Shown here piece after piece: positions 40,481 through 51,349 of a stretch of DNA of 64,000 bases. The notes below the pieces were generated by a model. That model did not search any database and was not told the origin of the DNA. It worked only from the letters and a program-made list of their open reading frames with translations. The translations under genes and the position numbers were made by a program. Source of the DNA: Flammeovirgaceae bacterium UBA2786 (GTDB lineage Bacteria > Bacteroidota > Bacteroidia > Cytophagales > Cyclobacteriaceae); the NCBI GenBank assembly GCA_002352225.1, contig DEIA01000079.1:1-64000 (forward strand). The letters are read 5' to 3'. How positions within the stretch are numbered: the first letter of the stretch is position 1; each line of letters opens with the position of its first letter.

Positions 40481-43327
40481 CTAATCTCTGTAACAGATTA
40501 CTTTGTATGGGCAATAACTACAGGTTTTGGTATCGTGTGTTTGATCGAACGGTACTTCCGGATTGAAAATTTCTTCCAGCAAAGTTGTAAGGTGTGTTCT
40601 AAATTCTTCCATTAGGGGAAGTACATTGTTCACCTGCTTCTTATTCATTGCTAATCCAAATTCCGCATCGCCAAACAAATACTCACGATTCATAATGCCT
40701 GTTAGCATCAGATCGTTTGCTTTAAGGGGGAAATTGGTCTGGTACAAAAACGCATATAGCAATGTTTGAAACACCGCCTTTTGCCGCTTCTTGTTATGGC
40801 GATCAAATAGAGAGGGTATGCTTTCAAAATCTAACTTATCGCTTCCGGTTTTATAATCTACAATTCGAAGTAGGTGTTCTTTCTTATCCACCCTATCAAT
40901 TTTCCCACCTAAAACCGCATAGCCCGGTGCACTATTAATTTTTACCCGATGCAGAAGCCCATCTGCTTCAATGGCTTCCATTGTAAATGGTGCTAACTCT
41001 TTATCCCGCTCCAGTATACGAAGCGCAAAGTTTCGCACTAATTGTTGAATGATTACACTTTGCCCCTGGTACTCTACCTTCTTTCCGGGTTCCATATTAT
41101 AAGTAGCAGCAAATATTTGGTCTATCAGTTTATCAACCATCTGCCTGGCATCGGCAAAGTCTCCCGCCTCCACACTTTTGTTTCGTTTGCGCTGTGCCAG
41201 ATTCTTATAAAACCCCTCCATCACTTTATGCAGAAGATTTCCCAACTCCCGCGCACCTAATTCATCTTCCACTTCATTTGGCTCGCGTATGCGCGCTACA
41301 TATCTGAAATAAAATCTTAGTCTGCAATCCAGATAAGCACTTAATGCAGAAGGCGAAATTCCTTTAAAGTAGGTATTGCCTTCGTTCAATTTCATAATTG
41401 ATTCCTGAACTTCTTTAGTCTTTTCAATCGATATTACTTGTACCGGCAGCGGCAATGGGGGGTTATGCAGTACCTGCGATTCCATTTTCAGGCCGCTTTC
41501 GTAAATGAGTTGTTGCAGATACCTGCTCTTTTCGCCCTGCCCTAACTGATCGGTTTCGGTATTATAAAAAAGAAATACGTTTTCGGCCCGTTGCAACATT
41601 CTATAAAATAAATAGGCATACATCGCATCCTGATGCTCTGCGGTTGGTAAGGCATATGCTCTGCGTATATTGAATGGGATATAAGACCCCTTTCCACCAA
41701 AAGCAGGAAATGCTCCTTCATTCAGCGAAAGCACAAATACATTCTTATAATCGAGGTTGCGGGTTTCCAGTACGCCCATAATCTGCAATCCTTTCAATGG
41801 TTCGCCACTAAATGGAATTCTTTCGGCACGAACCAATTGCCGAAGTAATCGCAAAAATGACTTTAATGATTTTACAAATTCTTTACGATTAGATGAATCA
41901 GGTGTTTCCAGCTTAATAAGATCATGAATGCGGTTCAATACCTTTATAAACTGAAAAGCAAACTCACGATCTAAATTAAGGATAGATTCCAGCGAACCAA
42001 CTTCGCTTATTACTTCTTGCAAATAACCGAACAACCCATCTGTAAGATGACCAAAAATTAATTTATGCAAAGACGACCCGCTTGCCAAATAGCTTTGGGG
42101 AATCTGCATCCAATTGCTTCTTTCAATCTCTTTTCGTTTCGTGTTTGCCAACCCGGGGTCTGCGGCAATCACATACGGATGTGCCAATAGGGCTAACACC
42201 TGCCGGTGATTGTAAAATTCATTCCGCTTACCAATCTGCAATTCTACCAGCATCTCCAGCAAATTGAAGAATGATGTGTTGCTAAGTGAATAGCCCATCG
42301 TTACATTCAGCTTATCGATGGTTTTAGGCAAACCGAATAACACGGGCATCAATAGTTTTTCATCGGGCAACACTATCAACGTATCTTCGGGCACTAACCC
42401 GTTATCTAATTCTTGTTGCAATATTTGCCCCATTACTTTTGCCTGACCAATGGGTTGTGCCGCACCAATAATGCGTATCGACTTTTGGCTTCTGAAATTA
42501 GCTGGAAATGTTTGTGGAAATGTTTGTTTTAAAATTTTATGCTGCTGGTATTCTCTAAAAAATTCTCCGGCCTCTTGCGCTTTATTATTTACATAATACT
42601 CGTCTCCATCCCAGATTACCTGGCTCCCTTGTGCTACAAAGTGGCTTAATATTTTCTCCTCCACCTTCGTTAAGGCATTAAAACCTACAAAGCGAAGTTT
42701 AGTTGCCGTAAATTTATTTACTGATAGTGTATCTATATTTTCAGCTACATGCCGGTGCACCATGCCTTCGTACGCCAGGCTGTTACTTTCCAAATACGCA
42801 CGATAGGTTTGATACAGGTTAAACAGTTTGCTCCAGATTTCCAGAAAATGCTTCTTATTGACTGTTACATTTTCTTCAAACCCGCTCCAGAAGTCAAGCA
42901 GGAATTTCCGTTGCTCATCGGTAAGGTAATCGAAACTTGTATCGAGTTCTTTTTGGTTGCGTAAATCGCGAAACAGTTGCGCTGCATTTACCAGGTACTT
43001 GTCAATCTCGTTAAAATCGCGCAATAACATGTCGCCCCAGAAATAAAACCGATCGAAGCTTTCTGTGTGCGAACCAATTACTTCACCATAAATACCATAT
43101 AATTTATGCACTAGCTCCAATTTATCGGGAACCTGATATGTTGAAAACGAAGCAATAAAATCTTCAATAGTAATAAGGCGTGGAGCAAAAACAGGCTTGG
43201 TAATTATTTCTGCCAGGTGCTTACGAAAATAAAGGGTTGCTCTTCTGTTGGGAAAAATGAATGTTAACTGCTCGAACTGAGGTTCGGAATTAACTTTTTG
43301 GGCCAGCTCTTTTAAAAAAGATTCCAT
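40481..43327 (-). CDS. AddB-like PD-(D/E)XK nuclease/helicase-type protein
   Basis: A 948-residue protein, second of an AddAB-like pair. The N-terminus (LTFIFPNRRATLYFRKHLAEI) is a decayed helicase-like domain and the C-terminus holds the nuclease RIVDYKTGSDKLDF. Cysteines in ALSAYLDCRLRFYF and CSYCPYKVIC are placed like the four ligands of the AddB Fe-S cluster. The complex resects double-strand breaks for RecA. Its ATG is 1 bp after the stop of the addA-like gene. Confidence 0.85.
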   Translation of the reverse strand: MESFLKELAQKVNSEPQFEQLTFIFPNRRATLYFRKHLAEIITKPVFAPRLITIEDFIASFSTYQVPDKLELVHKLYGIYGEVIGSHTESFDRFYFWGDMLLRDFNEIDKYLVNAAQLFRDLRNQKELDTSFDYLTDEQRKFLLDFWSGFEENVTVNKKHFLEIWSKLFNLYQTYRAYLESNSLAYEGMVHRHVAENIDTLSVNKFTATKLRFVGFNALTKVEEKILSHFVAQGSQVIWDGDEYYVNNKAQEAGEFFREYQQHKILKQTFPQTFPANFRSQKSIRIIGAAQPIGQAKVMGQILQQELDNGLVPEDTLIVLPDEKLLMPVLFGLPKTIDKLNVTMGYSLSNTSFFNLLEMLVELQIGKRNEFYNHRQVLALLAHPYVIAADPGLANTKRKEIERSNWMQIPQSYLASGSSLHKLIFGHLTDGLFGYLQEVISEVGSLESILNLDREFAFQFIKVLNRIHDLIKLETPDSSNRKEFVKSLKSFLRLLRQLVRAERIPFSGEPLKGLQIMGVLETRNLDYKNVFVLSLNEGAFPAFGGKGSYIPFNIRRAYALPTAEHQDAMYAYLFYRMLQRAENVFLFYNTETDQLGQGEKSRYLQQLIYESGLKMESQVLHNPPLPLPVQVISIEKTKEVQESIMKLNEGNTYFKGISPSALSAYLDCRLRFYFRYVARIREPNEVEDELGARELGNLLHKVMEGFYKNLAQRKRNKSVEAGDFADARQMVDKLIDQIFAATYNMEPGKKVEYQGQSVIIQQLVRNFALRILERDKELAPFTMEAIEADGLLHRVKINSAPGYAVLGGKIDRVDKKEHLLRIVDYKTGSDKLDFESIPSLFDRHNKKRQKAVFQTLLYAFLYQTNFPLKANDLMLTGIMNREYLFGDAEFGLAMNKKQVNNVLPLMEEFRTHLTTLLEEIFNPEVPFDQTHDTKTCSYCPYKVICYRD

Positions 43328-43328
43328 A

Positions 43329-46300
43329 CTAAAAATCTAATCCAAGTTGGTTCTTACTCTGCTTTGTTGTTTGGGTTGATTTACCTTGTGCAACCTGCAC
43401 TACTTCGCCTGTTTTAACATAAAGCAGATAACCCTTCCGATCTGTAAAATTCATTTTACCTAGCGTCTCCAGATATCCGTTTACCTGTTGTAAATCACTT
43501 TTTGCAGGATTACCCGTTTTAAAATCGACTACCACCGCTTGCTGCCCGCTAGTCATTAGCCGATCAATACGGCTTTCTTCACCACCCGGCAAAAGTATAG
43601 GTACTTCTGTTCGCACCTCCCAGCTTTTATCAAACCATGAAGCAATTGTTTGATTGTTTAAAAGTTCATCAACCAACTCCCGAATTACCGGTTTCTCCTG
43701 CTCGTTGATAATACCCGCATGCTGTAAGGCTGTAAATGTATTGTCAAGTTCATCGCGATAGCGAATACGCGAAAATATTGTATGCAGATGAATACCATAT
43801 TTGATCCGTGTAGTAGTATCACTTTCCTGCTCTTTAAAATAGCCCACTGCGTTTTGGCGAATTACTAGTTTATTTCGCCATGTATTAGCTGCATACTGTT
43901 CTAGAGTAAGTGGAGGAACAGGGTCTTCGCGTGGTTGTTCATGCTTAGACCATTCGCCAGCTTTCCAAATCTTTTCTTCTCCATTCCAGCCTAACGCAAA
44001 TTCTGGGTCTTGAACCACGTTGTGTAAAAGATTACCAACCGTGCCTAACTTATCGTTCTTTTTTTTGTAGGGGGCTGTAACAATTAATCCATGCTCTGCC
44101 CGCGTAAGGGCCACATAAAGCAGGTTTAGGTTATCAAGGTATGCACGGGTACATTCTTCCTTATAAAAATCTGCAAAGAACGATTCTTTCAACTGGCTGG
44201 AATAGTTAACCGGAAGAAACCCGGCTTTCTCAAAAGGTGGTTTTTCGGACTTTACCCACATCATTGGTCGCTGCTCATGATCGAGTTTCCACGAACAAAA
44301 AGGGATAATTACATACTTGAATTGTAAGCCCTTTGATTTATGTACTGTAATAATCTGTGCCGCGTCTACTTCGCCCGAAATCTGAATGGATTTCTTTTTT
44401 CCGGTTTCTTCCCACCACTCTAAAAAGGTACCAATGTCATTTCGCTCGCGGTTCGAAAACGTTAAAACTTCATTTTGAAAGGTTTGCAAATACTCTAACT
44501 CGCCAGACACTTTACCCAATCCAAATAAATCGATCAATGTTTCAGTTAATTCAAACAACGGCAATTTTTTTAAGCCCGACTTTTGTCTTGTAAAACTTTC
44601 AGGAAGGTTGCTTTCAAATGTAGTTTGATTGGTAACCGTAAATACCTGATGCAGGTCGGTTGTTGCCTTCATGGCACGAGCGTACTCAAACGACAATCTG
44701 GCACGGGCAATGTCGTTATCAGGACTTTGAAGGTATTGCAATGCTCCAATCAAAAAATTTATTGATCCTGCTCCTTCCAGTTTTAAAGACTCGTTTGAAA
44801 CCACATCGTATTTATATACTTCGTTCGCCTTTCCGGAGTGCTTATACTCTAACAAGTGGCTAACTATTCGCTCTCCGTCTTCATTTTTGCGCACCAGAAT
44901 TGCTATGTCTTTAAGTCCGATTCCTAACGCCTGAAGTTTTTCTAAGTGTTCAGGCACCTTTTGCAATGCTATTTCGTCCCAATTTTCTTCCTCCTCTCCT
45001 TTCAGAAAAGAAATTTGCACAAAGCCCTCAGAAGTTTTGTTGCTTTCTTGACTTACGTCCTTGTATACTTCGGTAGCAACATTGTTTTCCAGTTCGTTCG
45101 ATACTAATTGCGCTGCTATCTTAAATACATTATTGTTAAATGAAACAATCTGTTTGCTGCTTCTGAAATTTTTACCGAGGGTAAAAGGTTCAAAGCGATG
45201 CTCGCCAATTTGTTCGCTAACATGTTTTTGTAACAGGTATAAGTCGCCAGAACGCCAGCGATAAATAGCCTGCTTTACATCGCCCACAATAATACTTCGG
45301 TGGGCCGAATCGAGATTATTAATAATAAGGGGCTTAAAATTTTGCCATTGAAGGCCCGATGTATCCTGAAACTCATCGATCAGGAAGTTTCTGTAAAAGG
45401 AGCCCACTTTCTCATACACAAAGGGCGTATCGCTTTCTCCAATTACCGAGTTAAGGAAATATGGAGCATCAGAAAGCAACATCATATTGTTCTCCTGTTT
45501 GTATTCTCTCAGCTTGCGCGAGATATCGGCAATCAAACCAAAAGCATAGAAGTTGCTAAGAACAATTTCAGCGCTATTTGCAGCACTGTAGTTTTTTCTT
45601 ATTTCAATAATCTCATTCAATAATGGTATTAACTGTTCCTGCGCAAGGCTCTTAATTAATGTGCTATTCTTAGTTTTTGACGATGGCCAGTTTGATATGC
45701 TCTGGTATTCATTATAAGGTCTTTTTCCAAATTCTTTCTCAACTACATCATCAACCGATTTAATTCCTGAAATCTTGCTCATAAATCCGTATCCGCCACC
45801 ATGAGCATATTTAAAATCATCAGACGTTAATCCCGCCTTTTGAATAATAGCAACTGCCGTTTGTGCCCGTTTTTTAATTTCCTTTATAAAAGAGTTTCGT
45901 AAGGCATTTAGCTCCTTTCTAAAATCATCAAAAAAACCAGGGTTTACAGTTGTCTCCGCAATATCATCTTCTATTAGCTTGAACTCTTCTTTAAAAATTT
46001 CCTTTGCAAATTTTTGCAAGCCCGGACGTACGTCCCAACTTGTATCTTCTTCCAGGTTATTCTTGGCAAACTCAACAACCCAATCTGTAAGTTCTTTGTT
46101 TGTCCCTAACTCTTCTATCAGATTGCTGATCACCTCGTCTATTACTTCCTCGTGTTCAACTTCCAGCCGGTAATCGCCCGCTAATCCGGCTTCGCGTGTA
46201 AACGCCCGGATTACCCGTTGAAAAAAAGCATCGATAGTACTGATTGAAAACTGCGAATACTTATGCAGAATTTCGCTGCGAACTTCCTGCACCTGAAGCT

Positions 46301-46559
46301 TAAAAGTTGAGGCATCCAAGCCCAGTTCTTGCTGGAGTTCATGAGCCAGGTCCTTTTCCTTGTCATTCGAAAAATCGTTCAGATAAGCCAGAATTCGATT
46401 TTTCATTTCCTGCGTAGACTTATTGGTAAAGGTTACTGCAAGAATGTGTTTAAAATAATCGGCCCTGGAACGCAAGGCAAGGGTTAAGTATTCTTTAGCC
46501 AAAGTTCTGGTTTTTCCAGAACCTGCCGAAGAGCGATAAATAGAGAATGGTTTAGTCAA
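43329..46559 (-). CDS. AddA-like UvrD-family helicase/exonuclease
   Basis: A 1076-residue protein with the SF1A helicase core: Walker A SSAGSGKTRTLAKEYL (about 9-24), motif Ia AVTFTNKSTQEMKNRI, motif II LIDEFQDTSGLQW, motif III VGDVKQAIYRWRSGD, motif IV NFRSSKQIV, motif V ITVHKSKGLQFKYVIIPF and VI YVALTRAEHGLIV. The C-terminal nuclease has RIDRLMTSGQQAVVVDFKTG. It is the motor subunit of the end-resection complex. Cotranscribed with the addB-like gene. Confidence 0.9.
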   Translation of the reverse strand: MTKPFSIYRSSAGSGKTRTLAKEYLTLALRSRADYFKHILAVTFTNKSTQEMKNRILAYLNDFSNDKEKDLAHELQQELGLDASTFKLQVQEVRSEILHKYSQFSISTIDAFFQRVIRAFTREAGLAGDYRLEVEHEEVIDEVISNLIEELGTNKELTDWVVEFAKNNLEEDTSWDVRPGLQKFAKEIFKEEFKLIEDDIAETTVNPGFFDDFRKELNALRNSFIKEIKKRAQTAVAIIQKAGLTSDDFKYAHGGGYGFMSKISGIKSVDDVVEKEFGKRPYNEYQSISNWPSSKTKNSTLIKSLAQEQLIPLLNEIIEIRKNYSAANSAEIVLSNFYAFGLIADISRKLREYKQENNMMLLSDAPYFLNSVIGESDTPFVYEKVGSFYRNFLIDEFQDTSGLQWQNFKPLIINNLDSAHRSIIVGDVKQAIYRWRSGDLYLLQKHVSEQIGEHRFEPFTLGKNFRSSKQIVSFNNNVFKIAAQLVSNELENNVATEVYKDVSQESNKTSEGFVQISFLKGEEEENWDEIALQKVPEHLEKLQALGIGLKDIAILVRKNEDGERIVSHLLEYKHSGKANEVYKYDVVSNESLKLEGAGSINFLIGALQYLQSPDNDIARARLSFEYARAMKATTDLHQVFTVTNQTTFESNLPESFTRQKSGLKKLPLFELTETLIDLFGLGKVSGELEYLQTFQNEVLTFSNRERNDIGTFLEWWEETGKKKSIQISGEVDAAQIITVHKSKGLQFKYVIIPFCSWKLDHEQRPMMWVKSEKPPFEKAGFLPVNYSSQLKESFFADFYKEECTRAYLDNLNLLYVALTRAEHGLIVTAPYKKKNDKLGTVGNLLHNVVQDPEFALGWNGEEKIWKAGEWSKHEQPREDPVPPLTLEQYAANTWRNKLVIRQNAVGYFKEQESDTTTRIKYGIHLHTIFSRIRYRDELDNTFTALQHAGIINEQEKPVIRELVDELLNNQTIASWFDKSWEVRTEVPILLPGGEESRIDRLMTSGQQAVVVDFKTGNPAKSDLQQVNGYLETLGKMNFTDRKGYLLYVKTGEVVQVAQGKSTQTTKQSKNQLGLDF

Positions 46560-46659
46560 AAAAGGAAATAAGGTTTAGGGTTACTATTTACACAATTTGA
46601 CTGATTGAACATAGCTTTTTGAAGATGTTGCAAATTTCATATCTTGAACAATTATCTTC

Positions 46660-48936
46660 ATGCGCACCCTCTATCTTTTCTTACCCAAGCTCTATTACTC
46701 CTTTCCGGTGCAATTGCTCCTAAACAATTTCAGGCGCAACCATGTATTGATCTTGTGTTGGATTATCCTGTTTGCCATGATTACCGGAAACTTTGGCAAA
46801 TACCTGGGCATCCCCTATTTGTTTCTCGATCCTGAGTATATGAACAAAGTAGGCTTTAGCAGTTTTTTTATGATGGGTTTGCTTACAGCCGGTTTTAGTA
46901 TGGCCTTTCATATTACCGGCTACATTTCAGACGGGCATCGGTTTTCATTTATTGGCTCGTTATCTAATCCATTTAAGAAATTTACTATCAACAACTCAAT
47001 TATACCTGCTGTATTTTTAATTGTTTATGTTTATCAAATTATTGGTTTTCAGATCAACAACGAATTCAGCAGCCAATACGGATTGTTGAAAAATCTGGGC
47101 GGCCTTTTTACCGGTTATGCCACCATGACAGCCCTTTTCACATTGTATTTCCGGTTAACAAATAAAGACATATTCAAGTATGTAGTTTGCCGTATCGATG
47201 AAAAGATAAAACGAAATGTAAAAGTAACCCGGGCCAGTGCTCTGAAGAAGTTGGATATCGTTCGCAAAAAACAAGAACGTGTTGATTATTACCTGGATGG
47301 TAAATTAAAAATTAAACCGGTAGAACCTAGCTCCTTCTACGACAAGGCTACAATTTTGCAGGTGTTTGATCAGAATCATTTTAACCTGGTGGTGATTGAA
47401 CTTTTCATCTTTGCCATGGTGCTGGTGCTTGGCCTTTTTAAAGACTACCCGGCTTTTCAGATTCCGGCTGCGTGCAGTTTCATGATATTCCTTACAATTT
47501 TTGTAATGTTATCAGGTGCATTTTCCTATTGGTTTGGGGGCTGGTCGGCCACTACCAGTCTTATTTTGTTTCTGATCCTCAACCACATGGTAGGCGAAGA
47601 TTTCTTTACCAAAAAATACGAAGCCTTCGGGCTTAATTATAACACACCTCCTGCCGAATATTCCGTAAATACGTTGCACCATCAGGTAGATAGTGCTGCT
47701 ATAGAAGCCGACCGGCAAGTTGTTATAACGCAACTCAACAACTGGCGTAAAAAATTTGGAGACGCAAAACCTAAAATGGTTTTTTTATGTACAAGCGGTG
47801 GTGGTAAGCGCGCATCGTTGTGGACATTGAATGCACTTCAAACTATAGACAGCATGAGCCACGGCAACCTGATGGAAAGCAGCGTGCTGATTACAGGTGC
47901 TTCGGGTGGATTAATTGGGGCCAGTTACTTTCGTGAACTGAAGTTGCGCGAAAAATCGGGCGAACCTATTAAACCATTTGCCAATATTCACCGCCAAAAA
48001 ATTTCCAGCGATAATCTTAATCCGCTTATCTTCAGCTTGCTTGCCAACGATTTGTTTGTAGGCTTTACAAAATTTGAATATGCGGGTAAAGCTTACCAGC
48101 GCGATCGGGCCTTTACATTCGAAGATCAATTAAATCATATTACCGAAGGGTTGATGGACAGGCCTATTACAGCTTATCTGCAACCCGAACTGGATGGTAT
48201 TGTACCGATGGTAATTCTTACCCCCACGGTAGTGAACGATGGCCGTAAAATATATATCGCTTCGCGGCCGGTTTCATTTATGAATGCCGAATTGCTTCGC
48301 ATGCCCGATTATCCTCACCAAAAAGTAAGCGGTGTGGATTTCCACCGGTTCTTTAAAGATCAGGACGCAAAAGATTTGCGCTTTTTATCAGCTTTACGAA
48401 TGAGCGCCACCTTCCCTTACATTACACCCAATACCACACTGCCCACCGAACCTCCTATTCAAATAATGGATGCGGGCATTTCCGATAATTTTGGGATGTC
48501 GGATGCTGTACGTTTTTTATATTCTTTTAATGAATGGGTTTCAGAAAACACCAGTGGTGTTATTTTTATTTCCATTCGCGATTCGCCCAAGTTAGGAGCA
48601 GTTTTAGCACGCAAAGGCCAAACTATTATTGATGATATGACTCAACCCATCAGTAGTGTATACAATAACTTTGAAAACTTTCAGGACATTACCAGCGATT
48701 TGCTGATTGGCCAGGCACATAACTGGATGAACGTGCCTATTCATCGAATAGATATCCAATATCAGGCCGAAACCTATCTGCCCATTTTACAAAAGATGGA
48801 TAGCATAAGGCAAACCAGTGCGCGTGCTTCACTAAGCTGGCGGTTAACGACTCGCGAAAAAGATGGTATTGTAAAAAATATCTATTCGCGGCAAAATATG
48901 AGCGAGATTAACAAACTACTGGAACTGTTAAAGTAG
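46660..48936 (+). CDS. Membrane-bound patatin-like phospholipase
   Basis: A 758-residue protein. Residues 1-310 hold about seven or eight membrane spans with a cytoplasmic basic loop (about 180-215, KIKRNVKVTRASALKKLDIVRKKQERVDYYLDGK). The patatin domain follows: oxyanion GGGKR at 380-384, nucleophile Ser415 in GASGG and catalytic Asp604 in MDAGISDN (DG/A-G type). It should hydrolyse acyl lipids at the inner membrane. It stands alone, divergent from addAB. The membrane-patatin fusion is longer than usual patatins. Confidence 0.82.
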   Translation: MRTLYLFLPKLYYSFPVQLLLNNFRRNHVLILCWIILFAMITGNFGKYLGIPYLFLDPEYMNKVGFSSFFMMGLLTAGFSMAFHITGYISDGHRFSFIGSLSNPFKKFTINNSIIPAVFLIVYVYQIIGFQINNEFSSQYGLLKNLGGLFTGYATMTALFTLYFRLTNKDIFKYVVCRIDEKIKRNVKVTRASALKKLDIVRKKQERVDYYLDGKLKIKPVEPSSFYDKATILQVFDQNHFNLVVIELFIFAMVLVLGLFKDYPAFQIPAACSFMIFLTIFVMLSGAFSYWFGGWSATTSLILFLILNHMVGEDFFTKKYEAFGLNYNTPPAEYSVNTLHHQVDSAAIEADRQVVITQLNNWRKKFGDAKPKMVFLCTSGGGKRASLWTLNALQTIDSMSHGNLMESSVLITGASGGLIGASYFRELKLREKSGEPIKPFANIHRQKISSDNLNPLIFSLLANDLFVGFTKFEYAGKAYQRDRAFTFEDQLNHITEGLMDRPITAYLQPELDGIVPMVILTPTVVNDGRKIYIASRPVSFMNAELLRMPDYPHQKVSGVDFHRFFKDQDAKDLRFLSALRMSATFPYITPNTTLPTEPPIQIMDAGISDNFGMSDAVRFLYSFNEWVSENTSGVIFISIRDSPKLGAVLARKGQTIIDDMTQPISSVYNNFENFQDITSDLLIGQAHNWMNVPIHRIDIQYQAETYLPILQKMDSIRQTSARASLSWRLTTREKDGIVKNIYSRQNMSEINKLLELLK

Positions 48937-48972
48937 ATATTTACCTTATAGTTACAGTAACTCTTCTCTATT

Positions 48973-50538
48973 TTAATTTCTCTTTAACACCATACCATGG
49001 CGCCCTCCGGTGTGCTTTCCTTCTTCAACCACAATCTTCCCATTTACTAACACAAACCGAAAGCCCGTTGAGAAACCATGTGGATTTGTAAAGGTTGCTG
49101 CATCGCCAACGGTTGCAGCATCAAACACCACAATATCAGCAGCCATACCTTCCCTTATCAATCCCCGATCGCGCAGGTTAAATTTTTGTGCGGGCAATGA
49201 TGTCATTCTCCGGATTGCCTCCTCTAACCGCACCACCTTTTGCTCGCGTACATATCGGCCTAACACACGCGCATTAGTTCCGTATGCGCGGGGATGCGGC
49301 ATGCCAGAACCAAAACGGGCAATACCAGCATCTGATGCAATCATGTTAAACGGATATTGCATAATGCGCACTAGGTCTTCCTCATTCATAGAAAAATAAA
49401 CCATCTGCGTGCGATTAATGGCACCAATCATTTCAAGAATTGTTTCGGCCTCTTCCATTGGTTTTGTCTTCCTGCCTTTCAATAAATTTATCTCCGAAAT
49501 ATTTTTCCCATTGTAAGTGGTATCGGGCGCATAGCGGGCAACCTGAGCATAGCTGTAGTTTTTCAATTGCTTTCCCTTCAAAGTTGCTACCATTTCTTTC
49601 TTGATCTGCACCCGCGTAGCCGGATTATTTAACCGGAGCTTCATAGAATCTCGACCTCCTGCAAACACCCAGGACGGAACGGTAGTATCCAGTGTAGTGC
49701 TGCTGGCCACGTATGGGTATTGGTCGATAGTAACATCCAACCCTTCCGCCCGTGCATCTTCTACCAACTTGATGGTTTCAACCGAACGGCCCCAGTTAGG
49801 TTTGTAGGTAACTTTAAAGTGCGAAATCTCAACCGGTATCTTCGCTTGCCGACCAATATTAATGGCTTCGTTTACCGCATCGGTAACGTTATCGCCTTCA
49901 TCGCGAATGTGCGAAGCATATACACCCCCCTGTTGTGCAGCCACTCTCGCAAGTGCTACTACTTCATCCGTTTTAGAAAACGTACCGGGTATGTAAATTA
50001 ATCCGGTAGAAAAACCAACTGCACCGGCATTCATCGCATCTGTAACCAAGTCTTCCATTTTCTTAAGTTCATCTGGTGTTGGGTCGCGTTGCGCATCGCC
50101 CATAGCTGCCCTGCGCACCGTGTTATGCCCGATTAGCGTAGCAATATTAATGGAGGTCTTAATCGAATCAATCCGTTTGAAATAGGCGCTGATGTTCAGG
50201 TTAGAACCACCACAATTACCGGTAACCACAGAAGTTACTCCATCATGAATAAAATTATCAGCGGTTGGGGTTGTTGATTCACCTCCTTCTATATGGGCAT
50301 GCACATCAATAAAACCAGGTGCCACAATTAACCCGGTAGCATCCACCACGCGGTTAGCTGTGGCATTTTTAAGATTACCTACCCGCACTACCTTTCCGTT
50401 TTGTATGGCCACATCAGCATAAAACCACGGGTTGCCACTGCCATCTACCACTTTACCGTTTCGTATAAGCAAATCGTACGGTTGCGCTAACACGGTACAA
50501 CTAATTAATGAAAGCCAAAGTATAAACAGGAATTTCAT
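48973..50538 (-). CDS. N-acyl-D-amino-acid deacylase family amidohydrolase
   Basis: A 521-residue secreted or periplasmic protein (signal peptide ending near VLAQ). GLIVAPGFIDVHAHIEGG is the HxH metal motif, VTSVVTGNCGGS and HIRDEGDNVTDAVNEAINIGRQAKIPVEISHFKVT follow, and SDAGIARFGSGMPHPRAYGTNARVLG and GLIREGMAADIVVFD end the barrel. Zinc-dependent enzymes of this family remove acyl groups from N-acyl-D-amino acids or cleave related ureides. Substrate not fixed by sequence. Confidence 0.9.
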   Translation of the reverse strand: MKFLFILWLSLISCTVLAQPYDLLIRNGKVVDGSGNPWFYADVAIQNGKVVRVGNLKNATANRVVDATGLIVAPGFIDVHAHIEGGESTTPTADNFIHDGVTSVVTGNCGGSNLNISAYFKRIDSIKTSINIATLIGHNTVRRAAMGDAQRDPTPDELKKMEDLVTDAMNAGAVGFSTGLIYIPGTFSKTDEVVALARVAAQQGGVYASHIRDEGDNVTDAVNEAINIGRQAKIPVEISHFKVTYKPNWGRSVETIKLVEDARAEGLDVTIDQYPYVASSTTLDTTVPSWVFAGGRDSMKLRLNNPATRVQIKKEMVATLKGKQLKNYSYAQVARYAPDTTYNGKNISEINLLKGRKTKPMEEAETILEMIGAINRTQMVYFSMNEEDLVRIMQYPFNMIASDAGIARFGSGMPHPRAYGTNARVLGRYVREQKVVRLEEAIRRMTSLPAQKFNLRDRGLIREGMAADIVVFDAATVGDAATFTNPHGFSTGFRFVLVNGKIVVEEGKHTGGRHGMVLKRN

Positions 50539-50625
50539 AGATGTTGGGTTTAAGTTGGAAGATAAGGAAATCAGCGTATTCGCAAAAACAGTTTTACAAA
50601 GTTGGAGAGCTTAAGGGGTTACCGT

Positions 50626-51309
50626 ATGTTTAAGTCTATGACGTTGGCTAACCATATTTTGCCCTTCTTACAAAATCTTAAAATCGAAGCCACAATTCCA
50701 CGTGGTATTGAAGTACTTAATCCTTATCAGCAACCCGAAGTGGTTGAATTATGTACCCGTTTTTATACTCAGTACTATAATGACACTAACCCCAGAACTT
50801 TAATCATTGGTATTAATCCCGGAAGGTTTGGAGGTGGCCTTACCGGAATTCCATTTACCGATCCTATCCGCTTACAACAAGTTTGCGGAATTGAAAATCA
50901 CCTGTCAAAAAAACCAGAACTCTCGTCAGAATTTATCTATCTTGTAATTGCCGCTTTTGGTGGCGTAGAAAAGTTTTATAGCAAATTCTATTTCACTTCC
51001 GTTTCGCCATTAGGGTTTACCCAAAACAAGAAAAACCTGAATTATTACGATAACCCTGTACTGCAAAAAAGGTTAAAACCCTTTATGACTACCTGTATGC
51101 ACACTCAATTAAATTGGGGGTTAAAAACTAAAACAGCATTTTGCCTGGGTGAAGGAGATAATTTCAAGTTTCTTGGAAACTGGAATAAAGAAGAAAAATT
51201 CTTTGAAGAAATAATTCCGTTACCACATCCGCGCTTTGTGATGCAATACAAACGCAGGCAGTTGGATAAATTTATTAATGTGTATCTAAACACATTAAAG
51301 CATACCTGA
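50626..51309 (+). CDS. Uracil-DNA glycosylase superfamily protein (DUF4918/SMUG1-like)
   Basis: The ATG at 50626 (MFKSMTLANHILPFL) was chosen; an upstream TTG is possible. The 227-residue protein has LIIGINPGRFGGGLTGIPFTDP, the glycosylase motif I as in SMUG1-like enzymes, and LPHPRFVMQYKRRQLDKFINVYL, the motif II (HP-R). It probably removes uracil or related bases from DNA. The catalytic residue in place of Asp is Asn (GINPG). Single-gene unit. Confidence 0.83.
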   Translation: MFKSMTLANHILPFLQNLKIEATIPRGIEVLNPYQQPEVVELCTRFYTQYYNDTNPRTLIIGINPGRFGGGLTGIPFTDPIRLQQVCGIENHLSKKPELSSEFIYLVIAAFGGVEKFYSKFYFTSVSPLGFTQNKKNLNYYDNPVLQKRLKPFMTTCMHTQLNWGLKTKTAFCLGEGDNFKFLGNWNKEEKFFEEIIPLPHPRFVMQYKRRQLDKFINVYLNTLKHT

Positions 51310-51349
51310 TTTCAGTTGTTACTCATTGCCGACATCAGCACAGGAAAAA

